From contig JAJKFL010000011.1 in assembly GCA_021186555.1 (NCBI GenBank), positions 35,534,923 to 35,598,922 of the forward strand: DNA of 64,000 nucleotides, read 5' to 3'. The DNA comes from Reticulitermes speratus. Its lineage: Eukaryota; Arthropoda; Insecta; Blattodea; Rhinotermitidae. Within the stretch, counting starts at the first letter, position 1, and each line of letters starts with the position of its first letter. Below the pieces are notes generated by a model. It did no database searches and had not been told where the DNA came from. It saw nothing but the letters and a program-made list of their open reading frames with translations. The position numbers and the translations under genes were made by a program. Positions 51,313-64,000 of this stretch are shown one piece after another.

Positions 51313-51393
51313 TATACATGGCATACACAAAATAATGGTGCGGTTTAAATAGTGAACACTATTAAAACCGCACCATTCTTTTGTGTATGCCCT
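51313..51393. repeat. Hairpin with paired element termini
   Basis: ACATGGCATACACAAAATAA and AATGGTGCGGTTT on the left pair with AAACCGCACCATTCTTTTGTG and TATGCCCTGT on the right around a short loop. The ATGCCCTGTA end matches the ACAGGG-type termini noted elsewhere. Confidence 0.8.
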
Positions 51394-51869
51394 GTATTTC
51401 TCTCTACCCCTGTACAAATGTACCGACCACTGCCACCGGCTGACAACACAATCGCAGTCAATATATACCACATCACATCACATCATATACCACATCACAT
51501 CATACATGCACACCAGGATTATGTGCAATCTTTTATATAGAGAAATTAACCAAAAACCGGCAAATAAATTGGGCAAGTACGTTCGTAGGTAAAGCATGCC
51601 TTTCACTGTGCCCATTTGCATAAAACTCAAAATCCATATATTTTTAAGGGGGAGGCGGGGGGGGGGGGGGGCGTATTTCCTGTAGTAACGAATCTTACCT
51701 AAAATGGGACGAAGAATGTAGAAAATTTGGCAAAATTTCACTTATGCACTTCAGTCCAGGTCCGAGGCTTTGTCAAATGATTCGTAACTTGGTAATTTTT
51801 TTACGGTGAGGAGTTGTTAGCACCTCGCCCAACCCCCAAGCTGAAAGACCACCCCTTGTCGGCTGTCCG
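51394..51869. other. No gene; poly-G run
   Basis: A poly-G run at about 51658-51671 in otherwise unassigned sequence. Confidence 0.4.
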
Positions 51870-51949
51870 CGACTGCTTATTCAATATATTCGTAGCTACC
51901 CTCCATATCTGAAGGCCGTTCCTCCATCCGCAACCTGAGGACGCGCCAT
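51870..51949 (+). mobile_element. Non-LTR retrotransposon 3' end, family C
   Basis: TTATTCAATATATTCGTAGC, CATCCGCAACCTGAGGACGC and CATGCCGTGGTGACAGGGACC match the minus-strand copy at 19395-19500. Confidence 0.6.
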
Positions 51950-52343
51950 GCCGTGGTGACAGGGACCGACTTATCGTGGTGACAGGGACCGACTTATCGT
52001 GGTGACAGGGACCGACTTATCGTGGTGACAGGGACCGACTTATCGTGGTGACAGGGACCGACTTATCGTGGTGACAGGGACCGACTTATCGTGGTGACAG
52101 GGACCGACTTATCGTGGTGACAGGGACCGACTTATCGTGGTGACAGCGACCGACTTATCGTGGTGACAGCGACCGACTTATCGTGGTGACAGCGACCGAC
52201 TTATCGTGGTGACAGCGACCGACTTATCGTGGTGACAGCGACCGACTTATCGTGGTGACAGGGACCGACTTATCGTGGTGACAGGGACCGACTTATCGTG
52301 GTGACAGGGACCGACTTATCGTGGTGACAGGGACCGACTTATC
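51950..52343. repeat. 23-bp minisatellite x 17 from a LINE terminus
   Basis: The unit TATCGTGGTGACAGGGACCG plus ACT starts at the last bases of the family C 3' end (CCGTGGTGACAGGGACC). A central block of five units has GACAGCGAC instead of GACAGGGAC. Confidence 0.93.
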
Positions 52344-52759
52344 ATGGACTTCAGTAAAGCATGGTTTAATCACTGCGCCCATTTTCAGAATACTCGTCAA
52401 GTGCTTAACGGCACACAGAATTTCATGAAAATCCGTCAATAAATGTGGGACACACGGTGGAAATTCACTCACGTCCTTACATTAAGTATGACTGACACTG
52501 AGCCGATTTTCACAAAATTTATGTGTTCGACGACAATTTGTAAAGCACACTTACGCCGAATTTCAAGAAAATCGACAAACCGTTTAGTACTCTACTCAAC
52601 ACATACAACTTTCTTCTACCTCACAGTAAACACAATGCATCTCCATTACAAATACCATCCAGTTACTGTTGTTTAGGGAAGTAACCTCTGTTTACTGTGA
52701 CAATCAAACACATTGTGTGCACAGAACGCATTTTCTTGATGTTAAAGCAGCTGGAACGC
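52344..52759. other. No gene recognised
   Basis: Unassigned sequence. TACCTCACAGTAAACACAATG at about 52619 resembles short segments near 9320 and 28090 and may belong to an unidentified dispersed repeat. Confidence 0.35.
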
Positions 52760-53010
52760 AGTTACAATTGTGCTTTATGGAGTGCTTTAACCTTGGCATT
52801 AGACAGAGGTCAGTGTTCTGCTTCTCGCCTAAGATGCTTTACCCCCATGGAAAGCTCTCCAGTATTCCAGCACCCATTGAATAGCTGCCAATCCGAACAT
52901 TTTGGAGAACAGAAAGAATTTCTTGCTAATGCTGGGAATCAAACCTTGATCCATCGGTCTCCAGCCTATGGCATAGCCACTATTTGGATTACTGTAAACC
53001 AGCTCGAGAA
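52760..53010 (-). mobile_element. SINE family C, minus strand
   Basis: CTTTAACCTTGGCATTAGAC, GCTTTACCCCCATGG, GCTGGGAATCAAACCTTGAT (reversed B box) and CATAGCCACTA identify it. It is diverged. Confidence 0.6.
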
Positions 53011-53096
53011 GGCTGTGTAGTGAATGTAATATTGTTTCAGAAGAAAATATGACATCTGGCAATGACATAGCAGCAGGTGCCAACTATGGCATCACA

Positions 53097-53298
53097 CCAT
53101 CAAATGGTCAGACAGTGGTGGTGTTGTGGGTGTGAAAGACACAGAACACAGTCAAGGAAGTTGTATATCAAATGGTCAAACTGGTGGTGTTGTGGGTCTG
53201 AAAGACATAGAACACAGTCAAGGCAGTTGCATATCAAATGGTCAAACTGGTGGTGTGTGTGGGTCTGAAAGACACAGAACACAGTCAAGGCAGTTGCG
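53097..53298. repeat. 66-bp tandem repeat x 3
   Basis: Units contain CAAATGGTCAAACTGGTGGT, GTTGTGGGTCTGAAAGAC and AGAACACAGTCAAGGCAGTT. Confidence 0.9.
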
Positions 53299-53386
53299 TT
53301 GGGGTCTAAAAGGACGGCAAACAGGCAATCACAGGTCTAGATATTTATTCTAGAAACAGGACTTCAATCACAGCACTGCAATATTT

Positions 53387-53387
<1 letters not shown>

Positions 53388-53474
<87 letters not shown>
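53388..53474 (+). repeat. Poly-A run (87 nt)
   Basis: An uninterrupted run of A. Either a retroelement tail or a homopolymer expansion. It may be an assembly-sensitive site. Confidence 0.9.
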
Positions 53475-53476
<2 letters not shown>

Positions 53477-53930
53477 TACTGTTTCGTGGCTGAAGGCAGT
53501 GCATGGTGTTATGTGCAATTTAGTGTTAAAATATTAACAGAAAAACCACGTAATCTTATTAACATCTCAACATGTAACAAAGTGCCTTACCATTAACACA
53601 GTTGAAGCATATAAATCACGTCACATTTTCATACATATAACATTTAGTCCTGAAATTTGGTAAGTACCTCTACAACAAATAAAAATTTTCTTCACACTTT
53701 CGTCGTCACACAACAGGATTACACTCTGCGACATCCGAGACTCTCACAGTGGTGCTGCTGTGTCACGAGGCGAGTAGTTCCCAAGATTTTGAAGGCACGT
53801 CCCAGAAGACTTGAATCTTCAGGGTTATACCACTTAGTCTGTTCCGAGTGCCCCTCTGTTAACCACAAACCTGAAATATCCTAGATATAATCCCAAGTGG
53901 TATGGCAATGCCCAGCGCACTCACTAATTA
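53475..53930. other. No gene; dispersed-repeat fragment
   Basis: GAAGACTTGAATCTTCAGGG at about 53803 is one arm of the TCTTCTGGGA foldback family. Nothing else was recognised. Confidence 0.4.
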
Positions 53931-54316
53931 CGTAGGACGTCCAGAAAGTAAAGATACAAAAGCAATAAAATTTTTTAAAAATATTTATTAACAAAATCAT
54001 GTGGAAAAAACTCTTAACATACCTTTAGCTATATTTCAACATAATCACCACCTTTTTCAAGGCATTTGTTTAGCCTGGGTACAAGTTTTTGTATCCCGAT
54101 GTCACAGAACTCCGCCGCCTGTGCACACAACCACGTAGTGACTTCGTTTTTCACCTCTTCATGTTTGTGAAACTTCTGGCCGGCCAGATGTTTCTTTAAA
54201 TGCAAAAACAAATGGAAATCGCTGGGAACGAGGTCTGGGCTGTGAGCGGGATGGTCTGCGGTGATTTCCCTTCCCCTCCCTCCCGTATTGTATCTTTACT
54301 TTCTGGATAACCCTCG
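53931..54316 (-). mobile_element. Internally deleted mariner element
   Basis: The terminal inverted repeats share TATCCAGAAAGTAAAGATAC-like sequence: left CGTAGGACGTCCAGAAAGTA, right TACTTTCTGGATAACCCTCG. TA lies on both sides (53929-53930 and 54317-54318). The minus strand encodes the mariner transposase C-terminus, reading FLHLKKHLAGQKFHKHEEVK, then AAEFCDIGIQKLVPRLNKCL and GDYVEI before a stop (54029-54211). The catalytic D,D34D core is missing, so it is non-autonomous. Confidence 0.85.
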
Positions 54317-54318
54317 TA

Positions 54319-55082
54319 TAACATGAAATAAGTAACCAACATACTTTACATTGTATTCAAGATCTGAATGTCACCGATATTCTGATTACATAGACCAACA
54401 AGCACAGGGTATTGTCTGACTGCATTCAGACGGCACCTGCGTGCACTGGCAGCTTGTTGTCAGTCTGGAGCACCACAAGAGTAGTGGGTCAAAGTGTGGG
54501 CAGTTGGCCAAATATGCCTGCCACAGTCTCATGTCTGTTTCTAAAAACATGTGTTCATGTTCTTATTAAGTACGTCATTTTATTCCATTGAATGTCTCTT
54601 ATGGCATCACTTTCACACACCGTTTCACACACTGTGACTACGGATAACTGTACGATCTCATGCCTCAAAAAGTACCATAGCGCAGTTTGAGTGTTTTGCG
54701 AAGAATGATGTTTTGTTTAAGTCACTAGCTGGCAACACATAACGACCTGCACCCTGTAACTCCTTGTAGCTAACTAACCCAACACCCATCTAGCACCTCA
54801 GTAGAGATAATCCAGTGAGTTCTTTTCCCGCACCCTAACCTTGTGATCACATCCTAACATCCAATTATGCTACCCTGATTCAAACCCTGCAGTTTTGTCG
54901 TACATGTATTGAATTTTGATACAAAACTGCACGTTTTTCAAATTTCCAGTATTTCTTTAGTATTGCTGTAAATTATGTCAATCAGAATGTAAGGATGTGA
55001 TGTCTTATTGGTCATAAAACATGCTTATCAATCAAATGTTATTACTTCGAACAGTGTAACAAGTCATATGTAGTTTCACACG

Positions 55083-55085
<3 letters not shown>
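54319..55085. other. No gene recognised
   Basis: Unassigned AT-rich sequence between the mariner relic and a poly-A run. Confidence 0.4.

Positions 55086-55152
<67 letters not shown>
55086..55152 (+). repeat. Poly-A run (67 nt)
   Basis: A second long A homopolymer, downstream of Kat60. Confidence 0.9.
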
Positions 55153-55154
<2 letters not shown>

Positions 55155-55827
55155 GTGTGTTGCAGCCATCTTGTGACCAGAATAATGTATTTACCTACTA
55201 TAAGACGACTCCCCATCACAATCTTCCATTTTCAGCAAAATACCTACTTGTACGCACTTACAAAGCAACCCCCATTTTTTCAGATGGCGAATTAGGAAAA
55301 CGTCTCGTCTTATTTTCTGCTAAATGTGGTAACGGCTTATTTCGTACTTGTTACCACAAAAAAGCTAAAACTTTTTGTGCTGTGAGATTAATGTTACTGG
55401 GAGAAAAAAAAAACCCCTCATCTGAAATGGTAAGCCCTTTCAAAATACAACTTTAAACAAATGCTCTTGAAATAAAAATCAATATACATAATTTTATGAG
55501 GTGGCGACAAGAACAACCTGCACTAGTCGACTCCTGCAATGCAAGTTTGTTCAAATTTTCTATATGATAACCTCATCATCTTGAGTTTAAAAAAATTAGT
55601 GAAGGTTTCAGACAATTTAAATCACACCAGGAACTGTTTCTCATCCTATTAGGAAAAATTTACATGATAAAAAAACCTCATAAATAAAATTCTCCATACA
55701 CAATATGTTACGGTTAAGTACCAGGTTATGTCATTATGCTTCGTGCATATGTTGTGACATTTCTAATGTTGCCTTTCAGTTAGTCAGTATGGCAAGCAAG
55801 GCAGATAAATCACTTGAGAAAGAAACA
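55153..55827. other. Kat60 3' flank / possible 3' UTR
   Basis: AT-rich sequence immediately after the Kat60 stop. No strong AATAAA on the minus strand was noted close by, so the transcript end is unresolved. Confidence 0.35.
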
Positions 55828-62695
<6,868 letters not shown>

Positions 62696-62907
62696 CTGTA
62701 ACACACACTGAAGATGTTAAAGTCGACTCAAAGGCATTCAATATGGCCAAGAGATACTGGGCTACAGTAAATCACAGTCCATACATGTGACACAGTGACT
62801 CTTTGTGTTAATGGCTCACTAACAGAACACAGAAGTTTAACACTAACACTGTCCCCACTGGAAGCAATCCTGAGCCAATTCAATCCACTCACATCCTCAT
62901 AACACAC

Positions 62908-62947
62908 CTGCATACGCAACACTTCACTATTATCATCCCACTTCTGC
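62908..62947 (-). CDS. Possible upstream Kat60 mini-exon
   Basis: Between a weak acceptor (TTCACTCTCGAG) and the donor CAG|GTGTGT there are 40 nt reading (x)QKWDDNSEVLRMQ, phase 0 at the end, as required by the next exon. QKW is the residue trio expected just before VQQQIAQEY in katanin p60. The eight extra residues are not, so this may be chance or a taxon-specific insertion. Confidence 0.3.
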
Positions 62948-64000
62948 CTCGAGAGTGAAAGTAGGTGCTTTCAACAACATCCTGCACCAAAAGTCCATAT
63001 TTCCCATGTATGAAATCCGAGATACATTGTGGTCCAGCACACTCCATATCATGCAAATGGCAGTTTAGATGGTAAACAGCTCTTTCAAGACTGGGAAGAA
63101 TATAGCAGAGAACACTAAAATAAATCTACGTAGAACAGGTTGTCTCGACCAACTGTGCAGGTCAAACAGCCTCCTGTTCAATTGGTAATTGGGGCTCTTT
63201 CCCCAGAGACAGTATTCTGGGCTATATCTCGACACAGTTCTTAATTACGTAGAGGAACTCTGCATTTTAGTTGTAATTCAAAATACTGACGCACAGGCTG
63301 GTGTGAATATCACAGATAATTAAACTCATCAACTCTACCGACTTTTTCCAAGGTATAATGTATTAAAATTGATATAACACAATGCTACATTTTGGGGGCA
63401 GCATTGGCCCCTATCTTCAGGCTTGCTTCTAAAATGTGAAGTTATTATGTAATTATTTACATTGTTTGTTAACACAAAACTAAAGCAAAATCAGTGAATA
63501 CATCATGTTACAAAGAGAGTTTAAAAACTATGCAACTAAAACAGATAACGTAAGGTTATGTACGAGTATCACTGTACCACATCTTAGATCCTAAACCTAA
63601 CAGTGACACTTGTGATAACCTAAAATCTCATATAGATTAGATTTGTTTGGAATTTGTTAGTCTATGTTATCTGTATATCATGCCTGAATGTCATGATAGC
63701 TGTGTTATATAACAGTAAGTCTTCACCCCAATCACTTCTGTTACCATATAACTGCTGTCACATATCTAATACTCCTAACCAGTCACTAAAATCACATTTT
63801 ATGGTTACCAGTTCCAATAAAAGCTGTCTTAACATTCCTAAAACAAGACTGGAATGCTGCAATCCATACCACAGTACACATATGCATCCTTTGCATTACA
63901 TTCTCTTACGAAAAGGTAGATGTCTACAATGTTTACCTCCATGAATATCAAAATGGACACACAACTTTATGTAAAGACCTCTAATATCATATTTCATCAA
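62948..64000. other. Kat60 upstream intron/5' region, no exon recognised
   Basis: SINE-like remnants lie around 63180-63240 and a foldback-signature arm (CCCCTATCTTCAGG) near 63405. The MIT first exon was not found and is presumably beyond the window. Confidence 0.45.

Noticed and set aside
62728-62922. 64-codon minus-strand frame upstream of the Kat60 MIT exon
   Set aside because: It is intronic in the gene model and unlike katanin, apart from the few residues treated as a possible mini-exon.

Overview
The window looks like nuclear DNA from an insect with a large, repeat-rich genome, most likely a polyneopteran such as a cockroach, termite or stick insect. The signs are spliced genes with kilobase introns, two insect-type katanin ATPases, and a dense cover of tRNA-derived SINEs, non-LTR retrotransposon tails, hAT, mariner and pogo-like relics and minisatellites. 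The order-level assignment is an inference.

Two protein-coding genes can be reconstructed, both on the minus strand and head to tail. (1) 22890 down to 6792: a 9-exon model of 1524 nt (507 aa plus stop) for the insect katanin p60-like 1 paralogue (kat-60L1). All introns are GT-AG and every phase is consistent. (2) 62695 down to 55828: ten exons (1395 nt, 464 aa plus stop) of the canonical microtubule-severing ATPase katanin p60 (Kat60/KATNA1 type). Its first coding exon lies beyond the right edge. The last five coding exons of the two genes are 180/143/110/127/199 and 180/143/113/127/199 nt, and a linker exon also shares its phases, so they are linked products of an old DNA-level duplication. 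Kat60 keeps a MIT-type N-terminus. The reconstructed start of kat-60L1 instead resembles the N-terminal signature of myeloid leukemia factor (MLF) proteins.

Region by region: 1-6.8 kb is the 3' flank of kat-60L1, with a foldback element and a hAT MITE. 6.8-22.9 kb is kat-60L1, with SINEs, LINE fragments, foldbacks and two tandem arrays in its introns. 22.9-23.1 kb is a probable CpG-rich promoter with a CRE palindrome. 23-55 kb lies between the two main gene bodies and is dominated by tandem arrays: four arrays of one 114-bp unit, then 33-bp, 18-bp, 64-bp, 39-bp, 100-bp, TGTTG-type, 75-bp, 19-bp and 23-bp arrays. It also holds two or three GC3-rich candidate exons (31.6, 37.9 and 42.3 kb) that could be alternative first exons of kat-60L1 or parts of an unrecognised gene. 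55.8-64 kb is Kat60.

A recurring theme is that several minisatellites start exactly at, or inside, a transposon end that also occurs as a single copy elsewhere in the window. This suggests repeated birth of tandem arrays from retrotransposon and foldback termini. Both genes act on microtubules: katanin p60 subunits form AAA ATPase hexamers that sever microtubules, with roles in meiosis, mitosis and neurite remodelling known from the family.
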